Notes under the pieces: model-generated
The model's input: the letters and a program-made list of their open reading frames with translations, nothing else
The model's database searches: none
Told to the model about the DNA's origin: nothing
In this document: positions 52,720 to 61,451 of the stretch, piece after piece
Numbering within the stretch: position 1 is the stretch's first letter
Layout of the letters: every line of letters starts with the position of its first letter
Assembly: GCF_002025705.1 (NCBI RefSeq)
Contig: NZ_CP018846.1
Location: 2,533,501 to 2,597,500, forward strand
Reading direction: 5' to 3'
Length of the DNA stretch: 64,000 nucleotides
Source: Pseudomonas putida
GTDB taxonomy: Bacteria; Pseudomonadota; Gammaproteobacteria; Pseudomonadales; Pseudomonadaceae
Translations under genes and position numbers: made by a program

Positions 52720-53786
52720 AAGGCGACCCCATCGTAAGGAATGTGGAAAACGGCGCAACGCGAAGGCTCTGCGTCACGGCCCGGGCGTTTGAGCCAGCCC
52801 AGCCAGCCCAGCGCGACATTGCCGCTGCGGCCCAGCTGAGCGCGTGGTACGGCCTCGCGCTTGAGGCGCGGGGCGATTTCGAAGTCCAGCTCGGCGCCTA
52901 TATAGAAGCGCACCAGTTCGACCAGCTTGCGGTAGCACGCGGTACCCGGCTGGAAACGCTGGTAATCGGCCAGGCTCAGCGGGCCCAGCTCGATACGGAT
53001 GCTCGACTGGTAGTCCCAGACCCGGTTGCCGGCGACTGCGCTTTGGCCCAGTTGCGCGTTCTTGCGCCCCAGCTGGGTGCATTGCTCGGGCTCCAGGTTC
53101 AGCCAGCGCCCGGCGAACTGCTTGACCTTGATCTGCAGCGAGAAATAGAAACCGAGCATCACTTCAAGGTTGAGCGCGTTGCGCGGCTTCTGGCTGAGCA
53201 GCCCGGCAAAGTAGCTGAACAGCTCGCGGGGCAGCGCCGAAGGCTGCTCTTCGAACTTGAGCTTCTGCGCACGCGGGCCCAGGCCGACCAGGTTGAGCAG
53301 GTAGCCATCGAAGCCCGAGGTGCCGTTGCGCTCGTGCTCGATATGGAATTTGTACTTTTGCCAGGCCTCGTAGAACAGCGTGGTCATGCGGTGCGAGAAG
53401 ATGTCGAGAAACGCATGGGCGGCATCGTCGCGGTACTGCACGTGGCGTTCGAGCAACAGCTCGGTGTACGGGCGCGGCAATACGCCCGAGGGCCCGACCA
53501 GGCCCATGAAGGTGACCTGCACCTCCGACAGCGGCAGGCCGGCCGTAGACACCTTACCTTCGCGTTCGAAATGCAGGTCGCTGACCTCGCTGGCCGGGAA
53601 CGCCAGCGACAGCTGGGTGCGAAAACGCAGTGGGTCTTCGTGCGGCCGGGTAGCCAGGTCCATGCGCCCGGTACGGCTGTAGTGCAGGCGGAGCAGTCGC
53701 ACCAATTGGAAGAATTCGAATCGGTGCGGTTCGGCTCGTGCCTGATCGATCAGACCAGGGGCTGATCGCCAGTGCGTGCTGGCCAT
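52716..53786 (-). CDS. tssG: type VI secretion baseplate protein TssG
   Basis: A 356-aa TssG with the family block FEFFQLVRLLRL near the N-terminus, MGLVGPSGVLPRPYTELLLER, and DIFSHRMTTLFYEAWQKYKF. TssG forms the baseplate wedge with TssE, TssF and TssK. Its start lies 37 bp inside tssF, and its stop overlaps the clpV GTG. Confidence 0.95.
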   Translation of the reverse strand: MASTHWRSAPGLIDQARAEPHRFEFFQLVRLLRLHYSRTGRMDLATRPHEDPLRFRTQLSLAFPASEVSDLHFEREGKVSTAGLPLSEVQVTFMGLVGPSGVLPRPYTELLLERHVQYRDDAAHAFLDIFSHRMTTLFYEAWQKYKFHIEHERNGTSGFDGYLLNLVGLGPRAQKLKFEEQPSALPRELFSYFAGLLSQKPRNALNLEVMLGFYFSLQIKVKQFAGRWLNLEPEQCTQLGRKNAQLGQSAVAGNRVWDYQSSIRIELGPLSLADYQRFQPGTACYRKLVELVRFYIGAELDFEIAPRLKREAVPRAQLGRSGNVALGWLGWLKRPGRDAEPSRCAVFHIPYDGVAL

Positions 53787-55570
53787 TGGACGATTCTCTT
53801 TTCTCGTTGTTGGGAGCGCAGGCTCAATTGGGTGAAGCTGTTCATCGAGCAGTACTGGCCGAAGAAGTGGTCCAGCACCATGCCGAACAGGAACACGCCG
53901 CTGCCGGTAAACTGGCTTTCGTCGAGGGTCAGGGTGATGCCCACGCCACGCACGAAGTTCGGCCGCGGGTGGCCGATGCGCGCGACCACCGGCTCGCTGC
54001 TGATCGCCTTGATGCCGTTGATCTGTTTGCGAATGGCCGAGACGTTGCGGTAGTTGTACAGCGACAGCAGCTCGAGCAGCACTTCGCGGCCCTGGCTGAC
54101 CAACGACAGGTGGTTCAGCGACAGGTGGGCGATCAGCCGCCAGATCAGGCCCTTGCCCAGTGGCACGCGCACGGTCGCGGTGGGCTTGCGCAGGCAGCGG
54201 ATATCCTTGATCACCGAGCTGGCCGGGATGTTGAAATCACCGTGCTCGCCACCGAACGGCAACATCAATGGCACGTCGCGGTTGCTGCAGGTCAGGCCAA
54301 TGCTCAAGGTGTCGCTGCTGCCGTCGATCAGTTCCAGGTCGCGGTCGACCACACGGATGCTCATGGCCGTGGCGTCACCCTGGTTGCGCCGGCGGGCGAT
54401 CCAGAAGCTGGTGTGCGGGTCTTGCTCGCCACGTGGCTCGAAGAACGGCTGGCAGGTGGCGACCTGGTCGATGCCGCCGAGCTTGCGCACCCGCCGTACG
54501 CGGTCGATCGACACCACTTCGGCGGCATTGTGCAGCCGGGTGTCGGGGGTGACCGGGTATTCGTGCTGGGTGTGGGTCAGCTTGATGGGTTCGGCCTGCT
54601 GACGGAACAGGTTGATGATCGGTGTGCAGTTGAGCTTGAAGTTGTTGCGCCCGATGTTCTGGCTCAGCCGCGCCAGGCGCTCGCTGAGGTCGTAATCGGA
54701 GAAGTAGAAATTGATCTCGACCTGCTCGATCGCCTTGCCCTGGAGGATGCGGGCAAAGCCACTGAGGTCGAAGAACATGAATTTGTCGGGGAAGGTGAAG
54801 TACTCGTGCAGCAGGCGGTAGCCCAGGAACGAGCGCTCGGAGTAGTCCACCAGGCCTTCGTCGCGGGCATAGCCCACGGCTTTCAGGGCATTGGCCGGCA
54901 GGGCGACTTCGCGGCTGCGGCCTTCGTCCTGGAAGCTCAGGGTGGCTTTGGCCAGGTTGTTGAACAGCAGTTCGTAAAGCTGCAGCATCAGCGTCGCTTC
55001 GCCGTCGAGGAAGAACCGCAGGCGGTCGATTTCCATCTGGCCGAACAGTGCATCGCCGGTGGCTTGCAGGCGGATGCGCAGGCGCGCCACCAGGTCGGCG
55101 CTATGGCCGTTGAACGCCGAGCGCTCCATTTCGGCGAACGAGGCCTGTTGCACGCTGACCGGCCACAGTTCTACCGGGTAGCAGGTGCGGAACTTGCACA
55201 CCACGCCTTCCACCGCATTGGCATGCATTTCGGTGTGGCGCGCCACGCGGTAGGCTTCGGTGACTTTTTCGTGCTTGCCCAGGCTCAGCTCGGCGATCGA
55301 CATCGATGGCGTAGGGCGCAGGTAATGCGGGTACAGCACCTCAAGGAAGGATTCGACGATCTCCGGAAACTCGTCATCGAGCTTTTTGTGCACCCGCGCA
55401 GACAGGAACGAGAACGCCTCGATCAGGCGCTCGGTGTGCGGGTCTTCGCAGTTGTCGCCTTCGATCAGCAGCCGCGAAGCGATCTTCGGGTACTGCGCGG
55501 CAAACTCCTGGCCGAGGAAGCGCAGGTGCGACAGTTCCTTTTCGTAGTAGGGCAGCAGTTCGTCGAGCAT
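53750..55570 (-). CDS. tssF: type VI secretion baseplate protein TssF
   Basis: A 606-aa TssF that starts MLDELLPYYEKELSHLR, with FAAQYPKIASRLLI and DPHTERLIEAFSFLSARV following, all strongly conserved. It forms most of the wedge core of the baseplate. The ATG shares one base with the tssE stop codon (TGATG). Confidence 0.96.
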   Translation of the reverse strand: MLDELLPYYEKELSHLRFLGQEFAAQYPKIASRLLIEGDNCEDPHTERLIEAFSFLSARVHKKLDDEFPEIVESFLEVLYPHYLRPTPSMSIAELSLGKHEKVTEAYRVARHTEMHANAVEGVVCKFRTCYPVELWPVSVQQASFAEMERSAFNGHSADLVARLRIRLQATGDALFGQMEIDRLRFFLDGEATLMLQLYELLFNNLAKATLSFQDEGRSREVALPANALKAVGYARDEGLVDYSERSFLGYRLLHEYFTFPDKFMFFDLSGFARILQGKAIEQVEINFYFSDYDLSERLARLSQNIGRNNFKLNCTPIINLFRQQAEPIKLTHTQHEYPVTPDTRLHNAAEVVSIDRVRRVRKLGGIDQVATCQPFFEPRGEQDPHTSFWIARRRNQGDATAMSIRVVDRDLELIDGSSDTLSIGLTCSNRDVPLMLPFGGEHGDFNIPASSVIKDIRCLRKPTATVRVPLGKGLIWRLIAHLSLNHLSLVSQGREVLLELLSLYNYRNVSAIRKQINGIKAISSEPVVARIGHPRPNFVRGVGITLTLDESQFTGSGVFLFGMVLDHFFGQYCSMNSFTQLSLRSQQREKRIVQWPARTGDQPLV

Positions 55571-56052
55571 CAGTTGAGGTTCTGCACTTTGTATTCCTGG
55601 GTGTTGACCTGCAGCACGGCGTCGAACGACACCTGGCGGCTGATGTCCTGCAGACGCAGCACGGCGTCCACGCGGAAGGTCAACATGCGGTGGCCGTTTT
55701 CCTGGGCCAGCAGTTGCACCCGCACCCGGCGGAAACGCCGGTCGCCGGTGCTGATCGCCCGCTCCAGCTGTTGCTGGATGAGCCGGCGATCATGGGGGTC
55801 GAGCACGCTGCGGCTGATGAAGTCGGGCATGCCGTATTCAAGGATGGAACCACCGAGCTGTCTGAAGCCGTCGAGCTCCTCGGCGACCAGGGACTGGCGG
55901 GTATTCACCAGCACCTCAAGGTCGCGGACGATGCTCGCCTTGTACTCGGCCAGCGAGCAGGTGCGCTGCGTAGCCGCTTCGGCCGACTGGTACGGACGGT
56001 CGTCCAGCAGTCGGTCGAGCAGCGAGGGCAGCAGGCGGGCCTGGTTACTCAT
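55570..56052 (-). CDS. tssE: type VI secretion baseplate protein TssE (gp25-like)
   Basis: A 160-aa TssE of the T4 gp25 family. The motif VRDLEVLVNTRQSL with its EEL and YGMPDFISRS continuation matches the conserved core that starts sheath polymerisation. It shares one base with tssF and follows tssC after 26 bp. Confidence 0.95.
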   Translation of the reverse strand: MSNQARLLPSLLDRLLDDRPYQSAEAATQRTCSLAEYKASIVRDLEVLVNTRQSLVAEELDGFRQLGGSILEYGMPDFISRSVLDPHDRRLIQQQLERAISTGDRRFRRVRVQLLAQENGHRMLTFRVDAVLRLQDISRQVSFDAVLQVNTQEYKVQNLN

Positions 56053-56078
56053 GTGTCATCCCTGTACACACCGGCCGG

Positions 56079-57581
56079 TCAGCCGCGGGCGCCTTGCGGC
56101 AATTCGGCGACCAGGCGCAGCGAGGCGGTCAGTTCGTCTAGCTGGTAGTGCGGGCGCAGGTAAGTCACGGCCTTGTACACGCCTGGCTTGCCGGGCACCT
56201 CGAACACCTCGGCGCGGGCTTCGCGCAGCGGGAACTTGGCCTTGGCCTCCTGGCTGGCGGTGTCGTCCAGCAGCACGTAGCTGGCCAGCCACTGGTTGAG
56301 GAAGCGCTCGACGTCCATGCGCGAGGCGAAGCTGCCGATCTTGTCGCGCATGATCGCTTTCATGTAGTGAGCGATGCGCGAAGTGGCGAAGATGTACTGC
56401 AGCTGCGCCGACAGGCGTGCGTTGGCATTGGCGATGTCGGTGTTGTACTGCTTCTGCTTCTGCGCCGACTGGGTGCCGAAGAACGCGGCGTAGTCGGTGC
56501 CCTTGCAGTGCACCAGGGGGATGAAGCCGAGGTCCGACAGCTCTTTCTCGCGGCGGTCGGTGATGGCGATCTCGGTCGGGCACTTCAGGGCGATTTCGCC
56601 GTCGTCGGTCTTGAAGGTGTGGGTCGGCAGGCCTTCGACCAGGCCGCCACCTTCCACGCCGCGAATGGCCACGCACCAGCCGTAGCGCGAGAAGGCATCG
56701 GTGACGCGGGTGCCGAGGGCGTAGGCGGCGTTCATCCACAGGTACTTGTTGTGGTCGCGGCCGTCGACGCTTTCGACGAAGTTGAATTCTTCCACCGGCG
56801 TGGTATCCGGGCCATATGGCAGGCGGCCGAGCACGTGGGGCAGGGTGAGGCCGACGTAGCGCGAGTCTTCCGAGGCGCGGAACGACTTCCACTTGGCGTA
56901 TTCGACGGTGTCGAAGATCTTCGCCAGGTCACGCGGGCCGGACATCTCGGTGAACGAATCCCAGCCGAACAGCTCTGGCGAGGCGGCCGAAATGAACGGC
57001 GCGTGGGCCGCGGCGGCAACGTGGGAGATTTCTTCGAGCAGGTACATGTCTTCGGGGCTGCGCTTGAACTCGTAGTCGCCGATCAGCATGCCGAACGGGG
57101 CGCCACCGAAGGTGCCGTACTCTTCTTCGTAGACCTTCTTGAACAGCGCACTCTGGTCGAATTCGCTGGCGGCCTTGAGGTCGCGCACCAGGTCTTTCTT
57201 CGAAGCGTTGAGCAGGTGGATCTTCAGCGTGGTGCTGGTCTCGGTCTGGTCGACCTGGTACTTCAGGCCGCGCCAGGAGGCTTCCAGCTGCTGGAACTCA
57301 CGGGCGTGCATGATCTCGTTCATCTGCTCGGAGAGCATCGAATCGATTTCGGCGATGCGCGCGTCGAGTACGGCGATCAGGTCTTTGCTCGGGGTCATTT
57401 CACCCTCGAGCACCTGGTTCACCAGTTCGCCGATCAGGTCGCGGGTGCGGTTGCGCTCGGTGTCGGAGCGGGCCACGCGGCTTTGCGAAATGATGCTGTC
57501 GAGCAGCGAAGGCTGTGGTGCGAAGTTTTCCACTTCGACCAGGTCGCCGGCCTGTTGCGGTGCGGTTTGCTTGTCGGTCAT
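56079..57581 (-). CDS. tssC: type VI secretion sheath large subunit TssC
   Basis: A 500-aa TssC (VipB). Recognisable blocks are SLLDSIISQSRVARSD, EFQQLEASWRGLKYQVDQTE, GMLIGDYEF, PFISAASPELFGWDSF, GRLPYG and the C-terminal NQWLASYVL. With TssB it forms the contractile sheath. It starts 14 bp after the tssB stop, with AGGAGCCCGAAC before the ATG. Confidence 0.97.
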   Translation of the reverse strand: MTDKQTAPQQAGDLVEVENFAPQPSLLDSIISQSRVARSDTERNRTRDLIGELVNQVLEGEMTPSKDLIAVLDARIAEIDSMLSEQMNEIMHAREFQQLEASWRGLKYQVDQTETSTTLKIHLLNASKKDLVRDLKAASEFDQSALFKKVYEEEYGTFGGAPFGMLIGDYEFKRSPEDMYLLEEISHVAAAAHAPFISAASPELFGWDSFTEMSGPRDLAKIFDTVEYAKWKSFRASEDSRYVGLTLPHVLGRLPYGPDTTPVEEFNFVESVDGRDHNKYLWMNAAYALGTRVTDAFSRYGWCVAIRGVEGGGLVEGLPTHTFKTDDGEIALKCPTEIAITDRREKELSDLGFIPLVHCKGTDYAAFFGTQSAQKQKQYNTDIANANARLSAQLQYIFATSRIAHYMKAIMRDKIGSFASRMDVERFLNQWLASYVLLDDTASQEAKAKFPLREARAEVFEVPGKPGVYKAVTYLRPHYQLDELTASLRLVAELPQGARG

Positions 57582-57595
57582 GTTCGGGCTCCTGC

Positions 57596-58135
57596 TCAGG
57601 CGCGATCGTCGCTGGACGGGTCTTTCACTTCGGCTTCACGGCCGAATTCCTGGCCCAGGGTCTTGAGCTTTTCGGTGTTTTGCAGCACGTCCATCAGCAG
57701 CTCTTCGAGCTTGTCGTTGCCGCCCATCTTGTTGCGCAGGTCGGCCAGCTTGTTGCGCACTTCCAGCAGCTTGCGCAGCGGCTCGACCTGCTTGACCACG
57801 TTCTGTGGCTCGAAGTCTTCCAGGCTGTTGAAGTTCAGTTCGACGCCCAGCTGGGTGCCGTTCTTGGCCAGGGTGTTGTCGACGCGGTAGGTCAGGCGCG
57901 GCTTGATGCCCTTGAGCACGCCGTTGAAGTTGTCGCGGTCGATGAAGACGAACTTGCGGTCCTTGAGCTTGGGCAGCGGCTCCAGCGGGTTGCCGGAGAA
58001 ATCGCCCAGCACGCCGACGACAAAAGGCAGCTCCTTTTTCTCGATGGCATCACCGATGTCCACGTCGTAGGTGATATGGACCCGAGGGGCGCGAACGCGG
58101 TCGAGTTTGTGCTGGGTGCTTTCCTTCTTCGCCAT
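57596..58135 (-). CDS. tssB: type VI secretion sheath small subunit TssB
   Basis: A 179-aa TssB (VipA). It has the family blocks PRVHITYDVDIGDAIEKKELPFVVGVLGDFSG, RKFVFIDRDNFNGVLKGIKP and NKMGGNDKLEELLMDVLQN. I chose ATG 58135 (MAKKESTQHK) with GGAGAACACG upstream. It is the first core T6SS gene after the 254-aa unknown protein. Confidence 0.96.
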   Translation of the reverse strand: MAKKESTQHKLDRVRAPRVHITYDVDIGDAIEKKELPFVVGVLGDFSGNPLEPLPKLKDRKFVFIDRDNFNGVLKGIKPRLTYRVDNTLAKNGTQLGVELNFNSLEDFEPQNVVKQVEPLRKLLEVRNKLADLRNKMGGNDKLEELLMDVLQNTEKLKTLGQEFGREAEVKDPSSDDRA

Positions 58136-58172
58136 CGTGTTCTCCAGTGCGAGCAATTCGCTGCGAATCATT

Positions 58173-58198
58173 GCGCGGCCCGCCAGCGGGCCCTGCGC
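58173..58198 (-). other. intergenic hairpin before tssB
   Basis: GGCCCGC-CA-GCGGGCC forms a 7-bp GC stem, flanked by GCGC/GCGC, in the 64-bp gap between the 254-aa gene and tssB. It has no clear T tract, so it may be an mRNA processing or attenuation site. Confidence 0.4.
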
Positions 58199-58199
58199 G

Positions 58200-58964
58200 T
58201 TACAGTCCTTCGATCGTCAGCAGCAGGCGCTGCTTGATGTCGTCGTTCATTTCCAGAATGTTGTCGCGCCCCACCAGTTCTTCGAAGCTGGTGTTGCCGG
58301 CAATTTGCGTGCTGCTACGGATGACCGAATCGTCAGGAAGTTCCGAACGTACCGGCGAACTGATGACGCAGAACGGCAGGTCGCCAAAGCCCTTGAGGCG
58401 CTCGAAGCTGAGCCCGTAGCGCAGGCCTTCGAACAGCCGGCCAAGGCCCGGCGATTTGCTCAGGCAATAGAACAGCACCAGGTAGTGCACCACGAAGCGG
58501 TACAGCTCGGCGCTGCTGCGGTTGGGGTCTTTGATGACGTTGCGAAACTGTGCCAGGTCGAAGGCGTGGAAGCCCACCACCCAGCGCGTCGGGCTGGTGA
58601 TGCGGATGACCTGGCCGCTCTGTTCGAGGACCTTGTCGTATTCCAGCGGGAACAGTTCGGGGGTGGTGCTGATCAGGTTCAGCGGCACTTCCAGTTCGCT
58701 GACCAGCTGGAACGGCGCGGCCGAGCCAATGCGCTCGTAGAGTTCGATCAACGACTGGAAATGGCCCTGGGTTTCGCGCCCGCTGCTGCGCTGGGCGCCT
58801 TGCAGGTATTCGCCAAACAGGGTTTGCGGACGGATCAGCGGTGCCACGGTGGCAAGGTAATCCGCCGCCTGCGCCTTCAGCGCATCGGAGATCGCCCGCG
58901 TCTGGCTACGCAGCTTGATCAGTGCTTCGACATCGAATGTCTGTGTCATCGGTACATCGTCCAT
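58200..58964 (-). CDS. conserved T6SS-cluster protein of unknown function
   Basis: A 254-aa soluble protein without a signal peptide. Seen features: a Lys/Arg-rich helical N-terminus (ALIKLRSQTRAISDAL), ELEVPLNLISTTPELFPLEYD, TRWVVGFHAFDLAQFRNVI and YRFVVHYLVLFYCLSKSPGLGRL. I do not recognise a named family; position as the first gene of the block, right before tssB, points to a T6SS role. I used ATG 58964 (MDDVPMTQTF) with a weak AGG upstream; ATG 58949 is the alternative. Confidence 0.8.
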   Translation of the reverse strand: MDDVPMTQTFDVEALIKLRSQTRAISDALKAQAADYLATVAPLIRPQTLFGEYLQGAQRSSGRETQGHFQSLIELYERIGSAAPFQLVSELEVPLNLISTTPELFPLEYDKVLEQSGQVIRITSPTRWVVGFHAFDLAQFRNVIKDPNRSSAELYRFVVHYLVLFYCLSKSPGLGRLFEGLRYGLSFERLKGFGDLPFCVISSPVRSELPDDSVIRSSTQIAGNTSFEELVGRDNILEMNDDIKQRLLLTIEGL

Positions 58965-59498
58965 GAGCCTGCTTGATCGTCCTGAAACGCCAATGGCGTG
59001 GACCTGAAATCGCGCCTCTCGGCTGCGGCAAATTTGAGTGCTGGCACATGAATATCGTGTTGCCAGCAATGCCGAGTAGGGCACCCCGCTTGGGAAGAAG
59101 TTCCGGCGAGGGGCGCGATTTTTTCCCTGTTATGTGAAGTTGCGCAATGATGGCGCCGTGCTATTGGCGAGGAGTTTCGACTACTGAAAATGGGGCTTTG
59201 ACCCCTAAAGTCAGGGGGCTTAAGTGTTAAAAGAAGGGTAAAAATTGGCGTAAAAAGTTTTTTGCAAAAAGTGAACCTGGTCTCATTTCGTGCCGGCTCG
59301 GACGTTTTGGGAATGCCGATTTCCATGATGGCAATGCGACGGAATGCGCCGTACGGATGATGGACTTTCGCACCTTCGGCGCACGCGTTTGGATAGGTCT
59401 CGTTTGCTGAGCAGATGCTTGTGGGTGCTGTTGCCTGTGATTGGCATGTTCAGCAGAATGTTCGCATGGATGAAGGCAACCCACGGCAAGGAGTCAGC
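58965..59498. promoter_or_regulatory. 534-bp divergent regulatory region of the T6SS block
   Basis: It lies between the minus-strand T6SS block and the plus-strand ADP-ribosylglycohydrolase gene, so it should hold promoters for both. An AT-rich stretch (59180-59275) contains runs of A and T and the inverted repeat GGGGCTTTGACCCC (59192-59206) next to CAGGGGG. I see no reading frame with coding character. Confidence 0.55.
59143..59158 (-). promoter_or_regulatory. candidate sigma-54 (-24/-12) promoter
   Basis: On the minus strand CGGCGC-N5-TTGCG has the GG and GC pairs at the correct 10-base spacing of a -24/-12 promoter, about 180 bp upstream of the first T6SS gene. Several other positions differ from consensus (TGGCAC-N5-TTGCA), so this is weak. 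Confidence 0.2.
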
Positions 59499-60614
59499 AT
59501 GATCGACCTGAGAAGCCCGGATGCAACGCTGCGTGAGTACGCCCAGCGTTACGCCGACCTGCTACCTGAGTGGTCGCCGCAGTTGCGGCAGCGCATGAGC
59601 TATACGCTGGAACCTGATGCCCCCAGGCTGCCGCGTATCAAGCCCGCCTGGCTGAGCGACAGGCATTGCACGTTATCACCGGAGCAGGCGCTGGACCGCG
59701 CGCAAGGTGCACTGTTGGGGCTGGCGATTGGTGATGCGGTTGGCACGACCCTGGAGTTTCAGCGGCGCGATCAGGGGCATGTCACCGACATGGTCGGCGG
59801 TGGTCCTTACCGCCTGGCGCCGGGTGAGTGGACCGACGATACCAGCATGGCCCTGTGCCTGGCGGACACCTACGCAAGCCAAGGCAAGTTCGATTACGCG
59901 ACCTTTGCCGATGCGATGGTGCGCTGGTATCGGCAAGGTGAGAACAGCGTCAATGGGCGCTGCTTCGACATCGGCAATGTCACCCGCCGAGCGCTGGAAG
60001 GGTGGGAAGCCCAAGGGCTTGCGTGGATGGGCAATCTCGAGGCCTCGACAGCGGGCAACGGTTCGTTGATACGGCTCGCGCCTACGGCCATTTTCAGGCA
60101 CCACTCACTTTCGGCAACCTGGTGGGAAAGCGTGACGCAGAGCAGCGTGACCCATGGCGCGATCGAGGTCTCTGAGTGCTGCAAATTGTTCGGTGCGCAG
60201 CTGCATTTGGCGCTCAATGGGGCGGACAAGGAGGAGGCATTGTCGCCAAAGGTACGCCCCCTGCAACCCCGGGCCTTGATCATCAATGCCGGCGAGTACA
60301 AGCACAAATCCCGTGAGCAGATTCGCTCGTCTGGGTATGTGGTCGATACCTTGGAAGCAGCGCTGTGGGCTGTTTGGAATACGGACAATTTCCGGGATGC
60401 GATTCTGTTGGCGGCCAACCTTGCCGATGACGCCGACAGTGTGGCGGCGACGGCGGGGCAGATTGCGGGCGCCCTGTATGGGGTGTCGGGCATGCCGCCG
60501 GCGTGGGTGGCTAAAGTTGCCTGGTCGCAACACATTCGTGATTTGGCTAGCCGAATGTTTGAACTTGCGCCGCCGGATGATGAGTTAGATGAGCTTACTT
60601 ACGACCAACAGTGA
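59499..60614 (+). CDS. ADP-ribosylglycohydrolase, Tri1-like immunity candidate
   Basis: A 371-aa protein. From about residue 61 it is an ADP-ribosylglycohydrolase of the DraG/ADPRH family: [23 protein letters not shown] (Thr112, Asp113 and Asp114 as metal ligands) and [12 protein letters not shown] with Asp311, Asp313 and Ser314. The metal-site residues are all present, so it is probably active and removes ADP-ribose from arginine or similar sites. The first 60 residues are an extension, as in the T6SS immunity protein Tri1, whose extension blocks the toxin. AAGGAG lies 5 bases before the ATG. No ART toxin gene is next to it. Confidence 0.88.
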   Translation: MIDLRSPDATLREYAQRYADLLPEWSPQLRQRMSYTLEPDAPRLPRIKPAWLSDRHCTLSPEQALDRAQGALLGLAIGDAVGTTLEFQRRDQGHVTDMVGGGPYRLAPGEWTDDTSMALCLADTYASQGKFDYATFADAMVRWYRQGENSVNGRCFDIGNVTRRALEGWEAQGLAWMGNLEASTAGNGSLIRLAPTAIFRHHSLSATWWESVTQSSVTHGAIEVSECCKLFGAQLHLALNGADKEEALSPKVRPLQPRALIINAGEYKHKSREQIRSSGYVVDTLEAALWAVWNTDNFRDAILLAANLADDADSVAATAGQIAGALYGVSGMPPAWVAKVAWSQHIRDLASRMFELAPPDDELDELTYDQQ

Positions 60615-60709
60615 AAATTTCTGTATGTGGGTTGCGTGCTCTCTTGCCGAGACGCTCAGGTTAAGCACGATTGGCGCTCTGCGTCCGATTGATCAAATGG
60701 ATTGAACTC

Positions 60710-61411
60710 ATGTTTACCGTTGAGCGTTTTTTTCAAAAAATTTGGTCGGCATGGCTTTTGATGGTAATCATAGCGGTGATGATCATTGGCGTTAGCCCGC
60801 CATTTTTTATCATCTTGTCAGCCAGTGCGTTGGTCGCGATGACCGTGTGGTGCATTGAATGTGCCTATCGAACTGAACGCTTTGTTGTCTATGCTAACCT
60901 GCGGCTCTTCTTTAATCTTTCTTTCGCGCCTTTATTCGCTACCCTGCTAGCGATGGGCATCAGCTACAAAAAGATGAAGCTTGGCGGTGTTGCCTCAGCT
61001 GCACTATGCCTCGCTCCGGTAGTTTTTACACTGTTGGCATATGGCTTGGTTTGCGTCTGGCCTGGCAAAAGCAGCGTGCTTCAGTTCGACGGGCTTCGCG
61101 TAGAATCCATCGAGGCTCCGGAGCCGGTTAGGTGGTGGCAAGCCGGGCTGGGTGCGGGGCTGAGCAGTTTGACCTACCCACTGATGAAAGCTCATGATGT
61201 GCCGATGACCGGGTTGATCTACTTCTTCGTGTTCATGGCCTTGTTCATGGTGTTCTACAACCGGGACAAAATATGGGCTTTGAGGGCGCTGAAGGCACGT
61301 GAGGCAAAAAAGAACTGTCGATATACCTTCAGGGATGTAGATGCCATTAGAGCCCTGCGCGCCGCTTCGTGGCTGGGCAGGCTTTTTGCTGTCAGGGGGA
61401 ATGGCGAGTGA
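60710..61411 (+). CDS. hypothetical membrane protein
   Basis: A 233-aa protein with about five to six hydrophobic helices (for example AWLLMVIIAVMIIGVSPPFFIILSA, then FAPLFATLLAMGISY and LAPVVFTLLAYGLVCVW) and a basic C-terminal tail. No family recognised. Its DNA is visibly more AT-rich than the T6SS genes. The start is uncertain; ATG 60710 is taken although the upstream site is weak. It is convergent with another small membrane protein gene. Confidence 0.7.
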   Translation: MFTVERFFQKIWSAWLLMVIIAVMIIGVSPPFFIILSASALVAMTVWCIECAYRTERFVVYANLRLFFNLSFAPLFATLLAMGISYKKMKLGGVASAALCLAPVVFTLLAYGLVCVWPGKSSVLQFDGLRVESIEAPEPVRWWQAGLGAGLSSLTYPLMKAHDVPMTGLIYFFVFMALFMVFYNRDKIWALRALKAREAKKNCRYTFRDVDAIRALRAASWLGRLFAVRGNGE

Positions 61412-61451
61412 GGAGAATTAGCGCTGCGCTGGTGGATTGATCAGCCCCTGC

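Noticed and set aside
53738..56299. An 853-codon plus-strand frame across tssF and tssE
   Set aside because: Spans three real genes on the other strand and has no domain signal.
59041..59070. TGGCACATGAATATCGTGTTGC on the plus strand as a sigma-54 promoter
   Set aside because: The spacing between the -24-like and -12-like parts is about 12 bases instead of 5 between the hexamer-type halves.
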